Positions 34,691-47,615 are shown, counted from the first letter of the stretch. The stretch is 64,000 nucleotides of DNA from Adiantum capillus-veneris (GCA_014529385.2 CM043942.1:28883469-28947468); one strand, 5' to 3'. Notes: generated from the letters alone by a model not told the origin. Numbers and translations are program-made.

Positions 34691-37150
34691 CTATAATCTT
34701 TTGCAGGCTCTGGGTTTAGGGTCAGAACTTGTGCTAGTATTCTGCATCTCCTTAGTGTCTTCTATGTCCATCTCCTCTTCTGGTTGCCCCTGGGTCTCTT
34801 TCTCTTCCTTGCTTTTTTGCTCTATTTCAGGCTTCTCATCTGCAGTCTTCTCGATTTTTATTTTTATTTTTTTCCTTTCTTATATGCTGAGCAAGGGTCT
34901 CCTCGGGACTTCCCTCCAGCCTGACATCTACACGACCATCAGCTTTAGAAATCTGTGCAGCAAAAGATCACTTATTAGAGCCTTAATCAATGAAAAAACT
35001 TACTATTGCCACGTTGGCCCCGTTTTCTCGGGGTCTTTGGTCTTGTCACCCGCACGCCAGTGTCTAGCAACACATCGTCTTCCTCATTCTGGGTTTTCCC
35101 TTCAACACCAGTCGTACTTTGCTCCTTTACCTCAAATTTTTGTTCTTCTTTTGTTGTTTCCGAAAGAGGTTTCTCAGCATTACCAGGGACACTTTCATCA
35201 AGCAAAACCTCCATAGGTGTCTTGTATGCAGGCGTCACTACATCGTTCCCTGTGTCTTTACCGACAGTAGTTCTGAAGCAGCTTGACTCTGAAAAAACAT
35301 CAGAGAAGACAAAAATCAACCACCTGATTAAAACAATGGTGTGTTTCTTACCCGTTGAAACAATTTTCTCACCTGTTTTTGGGCATTTGGGCATGGTTCA
35401 ACTGGCTTCTTCTTTAGAAGGGATTGGTCTTCTGCAGAAATAACTCCGGGGAAATCCTTAAGCACGCACTTTCCTTTCTCAGCCAAGTGAGCATAGCAGA
35501 ATGCATGGTATGCATGTGAACAAGGCAATACAACAACATGGCTTGAGCGATTGTGATCATGAATTTTTACACCACAAGCATTGCACACATCAATGAGAAC
35601 AACACTATGTCCAGGAGCTGAAACTCGTGCAGGCAAGACTATGGTTTCAGGTAGCATTGGTTGACTAATCATGTCTGTCACAAACGTGACACAGAGACCA
35701 AAGGTTTCCTCACGCTCTAAGCATTTGGATAAGTAGGCAAGAGACCTCTGTTATCAGACAATGTCAAACATGTATAAAATCGGTATGAATGCTTGAAGAT
35801 CGGTATAATAATGTTATCATAATGGTATGATTACATCCTGCCAGTATGATGTTATCCCACCGGTATGATGTTATTATACTGGATAGTATAACATCATTTC
35901 AGTAGGATAACATCCGGTAACATTATACCGATAGGATAACATTATACCGGAAGCATAACATCAAACCGGTTGGATTTTATCATACCGTTAGGGTGTAATC
36001 ATACCGGTCGGATCTAACCATACCGGTAAGATGTAATCATACCGGTAGGATGTAATCATACCGGTAGGATGCAATCATACTGGTATGATAACATCCTACC
36101 GGTATTGTCATCTACCCTTACCGAATTGATGTTATTGTCATACTATTATGTCTTTTCATTATTTGGTTTTCTGGTACCACATTCTACCCATCCCGGTATG
36201 ATAGAGCCATAATACCGGTATTGTAAAACTTATAATACCATCTTCACTATTAGAGTTTCAATACAGTATGGTTATTATAATCATACCGTATGGTACTTTG
36301 CAGGTATTATACTACAATCAGATGGAGTTAAAAGCATCCTTGTGCCTGCTGTAGGGTGGCTTTTGCTTGGTCAAATTTTTCTTGGAGGCTGTCAAGCAAG
36401 CCTGTTGGTACATTGGAATCATCAGGGAAGTGCATTCGGATGGTGTCAAGGGCACCCTCGCAACGGTGCACATCAGCAACAACAGATTTGACCACAGAAT
36501 CCTTAGCCTTCTGACACTCGGCTGATACATTGTCATGAGATTTTCTACCTCAATAAGTAGTTCTTGCAAGGAAGTGGATACTTCAACACTAAATGCAGAC
36601 TGAGTAGTCGCAGAAAGCCCACTTCCGGCTGGTGTACTTCCATATGGGGTATTTACTAACAAGATGGCAGAACCACTTGGGGTTCCTGTGGATACTTGGG
36701 AAGTCTCTAACTTCCATTGTTCTCTTTTCCTATCTAAGTGACCTTTATTGGTCACATTCTTCACCACCTCAGATGCAAACTCAGCCCACTTTACCGGACC
36801 TGTGCATACGAAATAAACATATCCGCGTGCAAACTTGACTCCCAGCAGATAATTTGGTGGTTTAGATTGATACACCTGCTTGTAGAGCTGTTGAGTGCCT
36901 TGTAGTGATCCGGCCTTGCTGTTTTTATCAGCACTTTTTTCTCCTTCACTGGAAGACACGTGAAAACTTTCATCCAGTCGGATATGGGCACGTCTGCATC
37001 TGTCAACTTCCTAACATCTTTCCCCTCAAGACTTAACCCATACTCCCTATGAAAATCCTCCTTTGTCATGCAGAATGCCTTTAATGGCACCTCCACATCC
37101 TTGGGGTGAACAAAGCGGCTGATTTTGGGAGGAGGCTGTAACTTCTGTCT
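34691..37150 (-). pseudogene. RING-like multi-exon gene carried by the TIR element
   Basis: Minus-strand coding blocks with splice-like borders. Block 1, 37150-36318: acceptor TTCTTTTCAG, RQKLQPPPKISRFVHPKD, a frame change near 36955, then QLYKQVYQSKPPNYLLGVKF and GYVYFVCTGPVKWAEFASEVV. Block 2, about 35750-35393: CNACG, then VVVLPCSHAYHAFCYAHLAEKG, a C-x2-C...C-x-H-x2-H-x2-C arrangement like RING; the last Cys pair is incomplete. Block 3, about 35290-34999, is acidic (TQNEEDDVLL) and ends KTPRKRGQRG. Block 4 is Lys/Glu-rich with a frame change in an A-run and ends PRACKRL, stop at 34691. The role is unknown; RING proteins are often ubiquitin ligases. Confidence 0.55.
35760..36305. repeat. 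ATACCGGTAGGATGTAATC repeat array
   Basis: About 20 degenerate copies of short units built on TACCGGTA plus GGAT(G/A)TAATCA, with some in inverted orientation. It lies in an intron of the RING-like gene and resembles the CCGGT words of the other arrays in the element. Confidence 0.85.
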
Positions 37151-37628
37151 CTGAAAAGAATAAATCCTTATTCATTACTCAATATATCCACACCTCAATA
37201 CTCTACTACACATAGAGGTCCGCTGTACACAACACAGAGAGAGATAGAGAGAGGTGACATAACTTCGTGGGAGAATGTCGGGTCTTTGTGGGGGAGACCT
37301 GTCAGGCTGCATTCCTTGGGCTCTTTCTTAGGTTGCTATCCATAGCGAAGGATAAGAAGCGTGCACAGGGGGCTGTAGAGTGACTTGAGAAAGGCGTAGA
37401 AGGAGAAAGGCTTAGAGATATGGAGAAGTACAGTCATGCAAACATTCGACTGAACATTCATCTAACGTGGGCTCCACACGTGTTTTTGAATCCTCCACAC
37501 GATTATTAAGATTTTGTATCCTCCACACGATTATTTAATTCATACAATTCTTGCCCATAACACCAGTTTCATATCCCCTAAATTTTAAGCCTCCATAAGT
37601 AACTTTCAACCTGTTAAAACTGGGACAC

Positions 37629-37647
37629 CTATTCATGCATCCACCCA
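37629..37647 (-). repeat. Right terminal inverted repeat (19 bp)
   Basis: CTATTCATGCATCCACCCA; exact inverse of 24902-24920. A 33-bp direct repeat (TCCTCCACACGATTATT twice, about 37490-37537) lies just inside. Confidence 0.88.
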
Positions 37648-38105
37648 TTGAAGCTGTTGGCCAATCCCTTGGTCTTTTTGCTATCATTCTCAAAAAGGTA
37701 CCTACTATCGTCTATGGAATCAAAGTTGGCATGTTTCACATGATGGTTAGCTGTAAATTACACTTTGTTTTCTAACCAGTGTATATATACTTTGTATTTG
37801 CATTGCCATAGTGTACCTAGTATGAGCTGATTATCAGGGGAATATAGACGTATTACGAAGAAGTTATGGGGACATGGGAATCCATTGATGTGTATCATGA
37901 GAAGTACATAGCTTGCACCAGTACTGATAGTCTAATAAAAAAATATTGTGAATTTTCTTTTCAATGGTTGTAGGACTTGCTCTAGCATTTTTTGATATAG
38001 ATCCCAACTAATTGAATGAATCACAAATGGTCCCACTAGGGGATATATAATGAATCATAAATGGCCTCATGGGTGATATAGAATGAATCACAAATGGTCT
38101 CATTC
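37648..38105. other. Spacer without recognisable features
   Basis: AT-rich. ATGAATCA(C/T)AAATGG(T/C)C words repeat three times between 38015 and 38100. No gene seen. Confidence 0.5.
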
Positions 38106-38106
38106 G

Positions 38107-38672
38107 TCACTTTTTCAATTTCCTTATTTTTTGCTTTAGAGTGTAAACAAGCACATAATCTCCTAGAACAGGGTCTTTAGACTTCACATGCTTTTCATGC
38201 AACTCCTTCATGCGTCGTTTTTGGGTGTATATTGCAACACCCGCCTTTAACCAAATTTCATCCACTTTTTCTAGGTCATCTAAACGGTCAAACCATTCAT
38301 GCCTAGTCCATTCAAATTTGTTTGCTACATGCAAGGTTGAAATAAAAAATTCTATGGGTAAAATAACATTAATTCCAAACACCATGTTATACGACAGTTC
38401 TTAGAATATTCTTGTATGCAAGTCTATAGGCCCAAACAAAAGAGTGTAAATTTGATCCATATTTGTCCTCTTATCATTTACAAACTTGGTTAAAATTGTG
38501 TACAGGACTTTGTTGGTACTCTCGACTTGACCATTAGCCTGCAGATAATAGGGAGCTGATTTTGTATTAATTCATAAAGTAAATACTCAAAGACTTTATT
38601 AGCAAAATGTGTTTCCCTATCACTGATAATCTCAATAGTCAAACCATACTGTGTGAAAACATTTTTATACAA
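38107..38672 (-). pseudogene. Gypsy integrase core and C-terminal fragment
   Basis: Contains YGLTIEIISDRETHFANKVF (second catalytic Asp region) and a tail with WFDRLDDLEKVDEIWLKAG and YTQKRRMKELHEKHVKSK. The latter matches the plant gypsy segment 'R...L..L.E.R..A......Y..R......K'. Frames are broken between them. Confidence 0.75.
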
Positions 38673-40354
38673 GAACTGCTATGTAGTGCGTGCATCATTC
38701 TTTTGTACTTTGGCTTTGACCCATTTGGTTAGGTACTTTGTGGCTACTATAGTATACTAAGAATATACTACGCATGAGTCCTATAAGCCAAAAATGCTAT
38801 GGGACCCACATGTAGGACCCACTTGGCAAATGCACGTGCTCTTATCATTGGTCTCATAGGAATTTCATCCTTCTTAAGTGGAATTTTTGTTCTTTGGCAT
38901 CATCACACCACCTCACGTATGCATCAACATCCATGAAGAGTATTGGCCACCAAATTCTGGAAAAAGATTATAGCCTTAGCCGCTTTTTCAGCAGAAAAAT
39001 GACCTCTCGCTTGCGTTGAATGTGCTTCTTGCAAAAACCGGCAAGTATTCTTTTTTTGACACAGAAAATCTGAGTTGATTATCTTTGCAACACTTGTACA
39101 ATTGATTGCTAATCCATTCATAGGACTATGCTTTAGTTTTGATAGCTTTTACCCTAGTTTTGGACATTTTTGTAGGAAAAGGAACTTGGTTCAAACAATC
39201 CACTATGTATTTACTCCAATGAGGTGCTATTGTTACTTCAAACAGTGTGTCATGTTCTATAGGAGGTCTGCATATACATGATTTTCAATTCTTAACGTAC
39301 ATGTGAGCATCAAATTTCATTCTACGCCAGAAGACTCCCATTCTCATCAAATTCTGGTAGATTTGGATTTTCCCATGATGAATAAAGTCCACTATGACAT
39401 GTGCTTTTCTTAGTTATAAAGGAATATCAGAGGCTTCAATACACAACCATTGTATGCCATTTGAACCTCTATGATATAGTCGTTCACTAAGCAATTGAAA
39501 GGGATTTCTTTGCTCGATCAACTTCCAGTCAACTATTCTCTCTTGATCTATGACAACTATCCTATGGTCAAAATTGGGATTATATTCCCACTCCAACTAG
39601 GTATCATCTCAATGTTAAAGAGAATGCATCTAGCAAATTATCTTCAACTCCTTTAGGATTTTCTCCGTTTACTACCCGTGAAAGATGATTAGTCCTTTGA
39701 TGGGTTGTCCCTTCTTTACCACAATTGTGAAATCAAATTCAAGTAAGATGATGAGCCTTCTTACTATCGTGCCTGTGTTTCATGGCTTGTTAACAAGATA
39801 TAACAACGTTTGATGATCCACAAAGAAAATGAGCTGGTTGGCTAGGAGATAATGCCTAGTTTTCTTCACGGCATAAACCATTCCCAATCCTTCTCATTCA
39901 ATAGTCGTGTAACTTTGTTCAACATTATTTGATCTCTGGGTAGCATAGCATATGAGAAAGTCCATAGTTCTTTCTTCAGATTGTGCTAGGATGCATCTAA
40001 TGGCAAAAGAAAAGCCATCAACGTGCACATGAAAGATCTTACTCCAATTTGGTTCTTTAAGGATTGGTACAAATACCAATGCCTTCTTCAACTTTTGAAA
40101 TGATTGCTCACAATGTAGTATCCATAATTATTCATGAATGATTGAACCTCTCTCACTGTCTTTGGGCATAACATGTCCACAATCACCTTGATTTTATCCA
40201 TATCCGTGGATATTCCGTTGACGAATACAATACGTCCAAGGATCTTGCCCTGTCTAACCATGAAAACACATTTTTTTGGGTTAAGGAAAATTCGATTGGT
40301 GCGACATTTCCCGAATACGTTTTTCAAATGCTCGATATGGTCTTTGTGTAGCAT

Positions 40355-40947
40355 TCAATGCACACACAAATTATCCATATAGATTTTTGAAAATATACGC
40401 AAGTATTCTCTGAAAGCATGAGCCATGAGTTTTTGGAAGGTGGAAGGTGTATTCATTAAACCAAAAGGCATCACATGATATGCAGAAACCCCCCATTCAG
40501 TTGTAAAGGCTGTTTTGTAATGACCTTTTGGTTTAATAGCCAATTGGTTATAAACTAAAAATCCATCCAAAAAGCTATATGCTCAAATTCTTGCTACTCA
40601 TTCAAAGACATGGTCAGTAAAAGGAAGAGGATAATTGTCATGGATGGTAGCTGCATTCACCTTTTTAAGATTTATGGATACTACTTGCCATTCTTCTTAG
40701 GTACCATCACAATTGGGGATACCCAATCTATGTGCTCAATTTCGTAAATGAACTCAGTTTCCTTCATCTTATCAATCTCTTCTTTGATTTTCTTGGCAAA
40801 GGTTTCATTGTAAGTGTAAGGGCATTTCCTACTTGGATTGGCATCAAGATTTAAACAAATTGTGTGCTGACAAATTCCAGGATCAACTCCCTTCAAGTCC
40901 TTATAAGACAAGGTGAACACATCCTTATACTCATGCATTTGAATCAA
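40355..40947 (-). pseudogene. Tat/Athila-like reverse transcriptase, catalytic motif lost
   Basis: The catalytic motif reads IYMDNLCVH where YxDD is expected, so the second aspartate is lost. Between 40570 and 40681 the frame is broken. The surrounding sequence is otherwise easily recognisable as gypsy RT. Confidence 0.8.
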
Positions 40948-41499
40948 TAATTTTTCTTCATATGGAGATATATCTGTAGCAATATAAGCAGGCTTGGGAT
41001 CCCCCTGGCTCTGCTAGATCTATATTTTAAGCATCCTCAAGTCTATAAGATTTTCCTGGTTTAGCCTTCTCCCTAATTGGTTTCTCAACAATGATCTTGC
41101 GATCCCAAATAGTGTACTTCTTATAGTGGGATGGTACACTCAATCCATCCTTTTTTGTATCTTCTTTGTTTATGTGTTCACTTTCCATCTCCATCGTCCA
41201 TGCCTCTTTCAATGTTTTTTTTAGTTCTCTATAGTTCTCTTTTTGCTGTGAACTTTGTCCATCGAGGCTCTCTAGCCATATTAACGTTCTTAGACACATC
41301 TCTGGGAGGTTTTTTCGTTTGTTTCTTGTTAAGTTTTTTCAGTCTCAAACTACTTGATTGAAGAGGTGTCGAGAGTTTTTCAATCACTTTGTCTTTTATG
41401 CAATGGAGAGCTCTTACTAGTCCCGAGTATACATTTTTCCCCGTTTTGTGCATTTGTTCTTGTATTGTTGTTGTTGTGTGGTTTTTTCATTTGGAAAAT

Positions 41500-42440
41500 T
41501 TAAAGATTTCTCAAATTTATTTTAATGATAATAATCTCATAATTAGTTAATTAGTTTTGCTATTATTATTGCTTAAATTTTGTATTTTTAACTAGAAATT
41601 AAGCAAGATAACTAATAAACTAACTTAAAAGTTAGGGAGATGATTTTTAGAGAATAATATAGTCTTTAAAACTTGTGATAATTGTCTCATAATTAGTTAA
41701 CTAGTTTTGCTAATTACAAGTGCTTAAACTGTCTAGTTTTAAATAAAAATAAAGCAAGATAATTATTAAATTAGCTTAAGTGTTAGTGAGATAATTTCTA
41801 GAGTAGATTATAGTGCTATAATTCCATGATAATTATCTCATAATAAGTTAACAACTTTTGCTAATTACTATTGCTTAAATTCTCTATTTATAGCTAAAAA
41901 TTAAGCAAAATAATTAGTAAATTAGCTTAGAAATTGATGAGATAATCTCCATATAAAGATCACAATGTTAAAAACTTGTGATCATTATCTCATAATTATT
42001 GAATTGTTTTCAATAGTTACTGTTGCTTAAACTCTCTATTTTTAGTAAAACATTAAGCAAGATAATTAGTAAATTAGCTTAAAAGTTAGTGAGATAATTT
42101 TGAGAGGAATATTACAATGTTAGGATCCCATTATAGCTATCTCATAATTAGTTAATTAGTTTTAATGACTACTAATGCTTAGCTTCTCTATGTTTAGCAA
42201 AAAATTATGTAAAATAAATAGTAAATCAGCTTAAAAGTTAGTGAGATAATTTGCAAAGGTAGATTAAAAGGTTAGGGACCCATGATAGTTAACTCATAAT
42301 AACTTTATTATTTTTACTAATTAATCTATAAAAAATATTATATTTTTGGCAAAAAATAGAGGAAATAATTAAGAAATCCACTTAGAAATTTCTTAGAGAA
42401 TTACTAGAGGTATAATACTCTCTTAAAAAGGGGATAAATA
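41500..42440. repeat. 151-bp AT-rich tandem repeat, about six units
   Basis: CTCATAATTAGTTAA-type words recur at 41536, 41686, 41837, 41989, 42141 and 42293, a very regular 150-152 bp spacing. Within each unit, TGCTTAAA, AATTAAGCAA(G/A)ATAATTA and GTTAGTGAGATAAT follow in the same order. Units are divergent (roughly four-fifths alike by eye) and non-coding. Confidence 0.88.
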
Positions 42441-42926
42441 GATAATTACTTTAATAATTATTAAGTAAAAAATGAGATATTCCTAACCACATTTAAGAGA
42501 AGAAAAACAAAAAATTTATAGAATAATTACTAGAGCTTAAGAACACTACAAGGAAGCTAGAATAAAAATATATTGCTCTTACATGTAGTTAAGAAATTAC
42601 TATGTTAAAAAGTTACTATTTCTTACTACAAATTAAAGGTAAAGTTAGCATATTAATTTTTCAAAATTGGTTTGAGTCATCTAAGCGACGCTCGTTGCTG
42701 CTCACACACCTCCCTCGCCATCGCTACTCCCCCCCTTCGCGTCAGCTTGTGTTGCCCACTGTCCTTTCGTCCTCGTTGTTCCCTGTCCTCGCGCTTTTGT
42801 CGCCCCAGCACGCCTTTGCCGCTCTCCCTGCCTACATGCTGCCACCCTTGCCCCCTCCTCGGTACATTGCTTGCCCACTGCCCACTGGCCGCCCTCCTCC
42901 CCCCCTCTTTTTGGCGTGCGCGCGCA

Positions 42927-42929
<3 letters not shown>

Positions 42930-42987
<58 letters not shown>

Positions 42988-43001
42988 ACACACACAAACT
43001 A
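42930..43001. repeat. (CA)n microsatellite
   Basis: Nearly pure CA run. The overlapping frames (Thr-His and Cys-Val repeats on either strand) are not genes. Confidence 0.95.
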
Positions 43002-44676
43002 ATAATTGACAGTTTTACCAATTTTTAGGTGCGCACACACAAGGTTTAATCATGTTAAATTTACAATTTGAATTCACAAATCTCTAATTGAGCATGACCA
43101 CAACACAAATCAATCATCAAATTAGAAAATCATTATGCACAATTGATTTTTAGGTGCACACACAAGGACAAAATAGTGCATACACACCTAAAGTTAGGCA
43201 TACACACACTCAATTAGAATGCACACACACTTGATTTTAGTGCACATAACACACACTTGCAATTGACCATTCAAGCATGCAATTAAGCAAATTAACATTG
43301 CACATTAGCACATGAAACCATCAATTTGCGCATTCAATTCCATGAAATTTTTTTCATCGCGACGGCATGCAAATGCACAAATCAAAAGTTCCAAATCATC
43401 AAATTGACAATGGTAAAGCATACCGCATAATACTTGAATCCAATCGCACCATCCAACCACAAATTACACAATGCGTAGGCCGCTTCCGTCGATGCTTCAA
43501 AGCCCTAATCTTGCATTCCAAAATCAATAAATTATATTAGAATAATGCAATCCAAACCTCTAATCAGGCAAATATCAAAGCATAAGCACAAAATGTTAGT
43601 GCAATAGACAATTAGTGTGTAAGTTAGAAAGATTAGTGTAATTAGCAAGGGGTTAATGTGAAATTAGAGTGTGTAGGCACACAATTAGCAAGATACGATA
43701 TCAAATTAGGGGAAATTAGTGAGGAAATTATTTGATTATGCCATAACACTAGCGCAAGCCATCGTCAATGGCACTAAGTGTTGGGAGTACCATTGTAGCA
43801 TAGCTTCAGTGACCAATAATAATTGAAAATCTGGAGGGATGAGCTACCCAGCTAGGGCATGGAAACACTCATCGATTAATGAGCTAATCATGGCAACACA
43901 AATGGAAACTCTATGACGTGAGCTACATGGCCTTTGGAGGAGCTAAGCCACGATGTCTAGCAATCTCCACACCCACTTCTCTTCACCTCAATTTAACCCA
44001 ATCACACACACTAATGATTGCAAAGATGCACACATCACTAATCCTATCATGCAACGCACGAATCACAAGTGCACACACATAGATCCATTGAGCATCCGTA
44101 CTCCAATCAAACCTACATGCACACACAAACAATTAGAGGGATTACACAAGATTAGAGTGGGATTAACCACTAATTAGTTATAATCTAGCTAATCAAAGCA
44201 TTATTAACAATCATAAGAAGTATGAGAGAGGCATAGTGAAAGAGAATTAAGCCTTGATTAGTGTTACTCAAGTCACATGACCAAGGAGAAGCTCAAAGAA
44301 TCCATAGCCACACACCTCATGAGCTCTCACCAAAGAGTGGTCTCCCCAAATGAGGCTGAGAACCCTAATTTCATTTACACACTGTCTTATATACCTAGGG
44401 TATATGCAATGTTCGGGTGCCCAAGGCCTTTAGGGGTCCACAACTTACTGAATCTGCAACCAAGGCACACTAACTGACCTATCCTGTACAGCTTGAAACT
44501 CTCATTGAGCCTGTAACACATTTCAAATATTATAATGGTTTGAAATAAATGGGGAATTTACAATACATGACCATTTTGCAAAATGTGAAAAATGTGCAAC
44601 TCCAATCTTCTCTACTTTTTCGTATTGATCTTCATTGTGCATCCGTAAGGCTTGGGCCTTTGGCAGCATCTGTTAG
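43002..44676. other. CACACA- and ATTAG-rich spacer without genes
   Basis: Contains dispersed GTGCACACACAC-like words (43028, 43153, 43195, 43250, 44070) and ATTAGTGT words. No frame resembles a protein, and no element boundary is seen. Confidence 0.6.
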
Positions 44677-46950
44677 CTAACATTGGTCAGTTACCTTTGG
44701 GAACTCTGTTAATTCACAAGTTTCATTAGCCATAATTGAGTTGTACCCACTTTGCATTGCGTACTCCCACTTCATGCTATCTTCCATCTCAATAGACTCT
44801 TGGTAGTAGGTAGGCTCCTTACAGTCAATGACCAATAGATAGTGTGATCTTGGCTGAACCCGCTTAGAGACTGAGATACACATGTACTTATCCTCATTAC
44901 CTAACTTCTAGAATCTGCTCTTTAGGAGAATCACTAGCTATCTTTGGAGAATTACTAGTGGTAGGTACATCGCTAGTAGACTAAGTTGCTTGCATACTTG
45001 GACTTGACGCTACATCCTCAAATCTTACTTTGCAATACTCAACCTATTTCACGATATGTTTGGTGTATCTTTGATTTACTAAACATCAATTGTGAGCTAT
45101 GAAGAGCTCTTTCAATATTATGGATGTTTGAGACGATAACTCATCTCTCCATCTACACCATAGCCAAGGAAGGTGCATTTGTATGACTTGGGGTCCAACT
45201 TCTTTCAGGCACATGTGAGCATGTGAGGAAATATACGTAATCTATCAAAATTAGGATTCGTGCCGATCCACATCTCCTGTGGAATCTTGTAGTTCAATAG
45301 TGTAATAGGTAACCTATTGATCATAAGTGTTGCTATCATAACAGCCTCTCCCCAAAACCCTTGAGGTAAATTTGACATACATAACATGGAAGTGACCCTC
45401 TCTTGAATAGTCCTAGTCATGCACTCAACGACTCCATTGGGATTCTTCCATGGCTAGTAACTTTTGGAAGACAAGAAAGACTTCATCTTTCCTCTTTAAG
45501 AGGTAGACCAACACCTTTTGAGTAGATTCACCTATGAAAGTTAAGAAATATAATTATGCCCCCTAGAGATTGATGTGGCATAGGCTTGCATAGATCAATA
45601 TGAACCAAATTTGGATATATAAATTTTGATCTAATGGAAATGAGGTAAACCTAGTATGTTTCTCGTATATGCAATTCTCACACAAACTAGAATTAGAATA
45701 GTTTAACACAGGGATATAGCCAAAATGCTACAATTGCTTCATTCTCTTCTAACTCATATGACCAAGACAAATATGCCACAAATTAGTAGAAGGCAAGTCA
45801 GCTACATAGACAGAGTTGTCTTTCATAAAAGAGATATACAAGGAATATAATGAGCCAGACTTTTAGCCTTTGATCATGATCAAGTTACCTTTTTTGAGAA
45901 TCCAAGAAACCATTTCCAAACACTATAGTGTATCCAAGATCATCAAGTTGTCCTCCTGAAACCAAGCTCTGAGTTAGCTTCGGCACATGTCTAATACCTT
46001 GCAGCATGGACTTAGTACTTTGCACATACGCAATTTCACACTCCAATGCCACATATTTCAAGGTGATAAGAATCACCTAGCTACATTGGACCATGTGTAG
46101 AAGCATAATTTTAGAACCACTCCTTGTGAGGAGTAACATGAAAACTGGCACATGAGTCAATAATACAATTTTACTCATGGAATTTTTCAAGAGCTAACAA
46201 TGCCTTTGAACTCAAATAAGAAGTAAATACTAGTACATCTAACGAATGTGGCACTTCGGGGACAACATCAACATGTGGAGACTCAACGATATTGATCTCC
46301 TATATCTTTACACTACTCTTAAGAGATTGAAAACTTATGACAATGGATTTACCCTTCTCTCTTTACAACAAATGGAAATCTTTCTTCATGTGTCCTTTCT
46401 TGTGGCAATGGTAGCATTCAATGTTCCTCCTGTCACATCCACGCCTTTTGCTACATGCATTCTTGAGATCTTGAGAATGACTACGACCTCTCTAGCTTTG
46501 ATTTCTCGTTTGGTTACTTCCACTTGACATATACAAATTACCATGCCCAGTAGTGTCAAGACACTATTGTCGAATCTCTTTTCTGAACAAAGCACCAATA
46601 ACATGATTGAAATCTATCTTTCCCTTACAAACAGAGTTACTCATGTTAGAGTTAAATGTATCCTATGATGTAGACAAAGAACATAGAAAAAAAATGGCTT
46701 TCATTCCATCATCAAAATTAAGCTCCTTTGATGTCAATAGAGTAAACACACTATTAAACTTGTTCAAGTTTGAACAGACACCGCTATCTTCTTTCATGTT
46801 AAGATGCACAAGCTTCTTCATCAGAAACACTTTGTTCGATGCACTCTTACCATCTCATGTTGAGCATAAAGAGTTTCGTAGCTCTTTAGCACTAGTCTTG
46901 TCCATAATTATGAAGAATATAGACTCACCAGGGATGGAAATGGAGTGAGC
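44677..46950 (-). mobile_element. Ty1/copia retrotransposon, decayed (second copy)
   Basis: Minus-strand pieces in copia order. Gag about 46600-46950; zinc-knuckle region 46386-46604 (KEIKAREVVVILKISRMH region, degraded). GAG-pre-integrase near 45885-46076 has QGIRHVPKLTQSLVSGGQLDD, as in the element at 1-2380. Integrase end 45205-45420: MLCMSNLPQGFWGEAVMIA, INRLP. RT start 44677-44883: EPTYYQESIEMEDSMKWEYAM. RT core and RNase H are missing on the left. Closely related to the copies at 1-2380 and 61985-63240. Confidence 0.83.
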
Positions 46951-47054
46951 TTTTTGAGTGAGTCTTTTTCAGATATTGCTCAATCGACCAATTCAAAAAA
47001 AAAAATCTCGCTTCGCTCCAAAAAGAGTTTTTGGAGCAAGATTTTAAAAAAATC

Positions 47055-47060
47055 CCCCCC

Positions 47061-47113
<53 letters not shown>

Positions 47114-47185
47114 GCCCTTGTGTCTCTCTTTGTCTCTCTCTATCTTTCTATCTCTCTCTCTGTCTCTCCGCCCCCCCTCTCTTCA

Positions 47186-47240
<55 letters not shown>
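47055..47240. repeat. (CT)n tracts
   Basis: Two long CT runs, about 47063-47110 and 47190-47240, separated by CT-rich sequence. Open frames are Ser-Leu repeats only. The second ends CTCTCAAGCTCAGTTGGGTGC. Confidence 0.93.
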
Positions 47241-47244
<4 letters not shown>

Positions 47245-47324
47245 CTCAGTTGGGTGCTATATCTATATATTTATTTACACACACATGGACACACGCACAC
47301 ACATGCACACACACCCTATTAAAA

Positions 47325-47490
47325 AAAAACCGAGGTACAATGTATATAACCGATTGAAATTGTAAAATCTCGATTAGATTTTGAGCAATTTGCCTTTAAG
47401 AAAACCAAAAATTTACACAAGTTTGTGTAGTTATTGGCAAAAGGTTCAAATTTTGGGCCCTTATTTTCACTGCTAGGGAAAAAATATTTT
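47325..47490 (+). repeat. Dispersed repeat, copy A
   Basis: Shares an ordered series of words with 58240-58437: AACCGAGGT/AACCGGGGT, TTAGATTTTGAGC, TTTAAGAAAACC, AATTTACACAAGTTT, GGCAAAAG, CCTTATTTT and TAGCC. Both copies are in the plus orientation. Not coding. Confidence 0.78.
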
Positions 47491-47499
47491 TATAGCCTT

Positions 47500-47502
<3 letters not shown>

Positions 47503-47541
<39 letters not shown>

Positions 47542-47561
47542 CTGATCTGGGTGCAGTTGAG

Positions 47562-47612
<51 letters not shown>
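47503..47612. repeat. (CT)n-(GA)n inverted repeat
   Basis: A 38-base CT run, then AAGCTGATCTGGGTGCAGTTGAGCTT, then a 42-base GA run. The arms can pair as a long hairpin (CTCTCAAGCT with AGCTTGAGAG at the loop edge). Confidence 0.9.

Positions 47613-47615
<3 letters not shown>

Larger units (their letters stand above)
38107..41453 (-). mobile_element. Ty3/gypsy element, Tat/Athila-like, decayed
   Basis: Minus-strand pieces in gypsy order. RT fingers at 40681-40947 have YKDLKGVDPGICQHTICL and WVSPIVMVPKKNGK; this spelling is typical of plant Tat/Athila RT. RT palm 40355-40570: GHYKTAFTTEWG, YHVMPFGLMNTPSTFQKLM. RT thumb 40088-40354: NPKKCVFMV, GKILGRIV. RNase H about 39894-40091. Integrase zinc domain 38924-39121, core 38490-38672 (IEIISDRETHFANKVFEYLL), tail 38107-38385. 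Almost every piece is in a separate frame. Confidence 0.82.

Noticed and set aside
41131-41361. Hydrophobic 76-codon plus-strand frame that might be a membrane protein
   Set aside because: Antisense to gypsy-derived sequence and to another open frame; Phe/Leu-rich by composition.
42602-43028. Open frames of 97-135 codons on both strands
   Set aside because: They span the (CA)n tract with Thr-His or Cys-Val repeats, and both strands are equally open.
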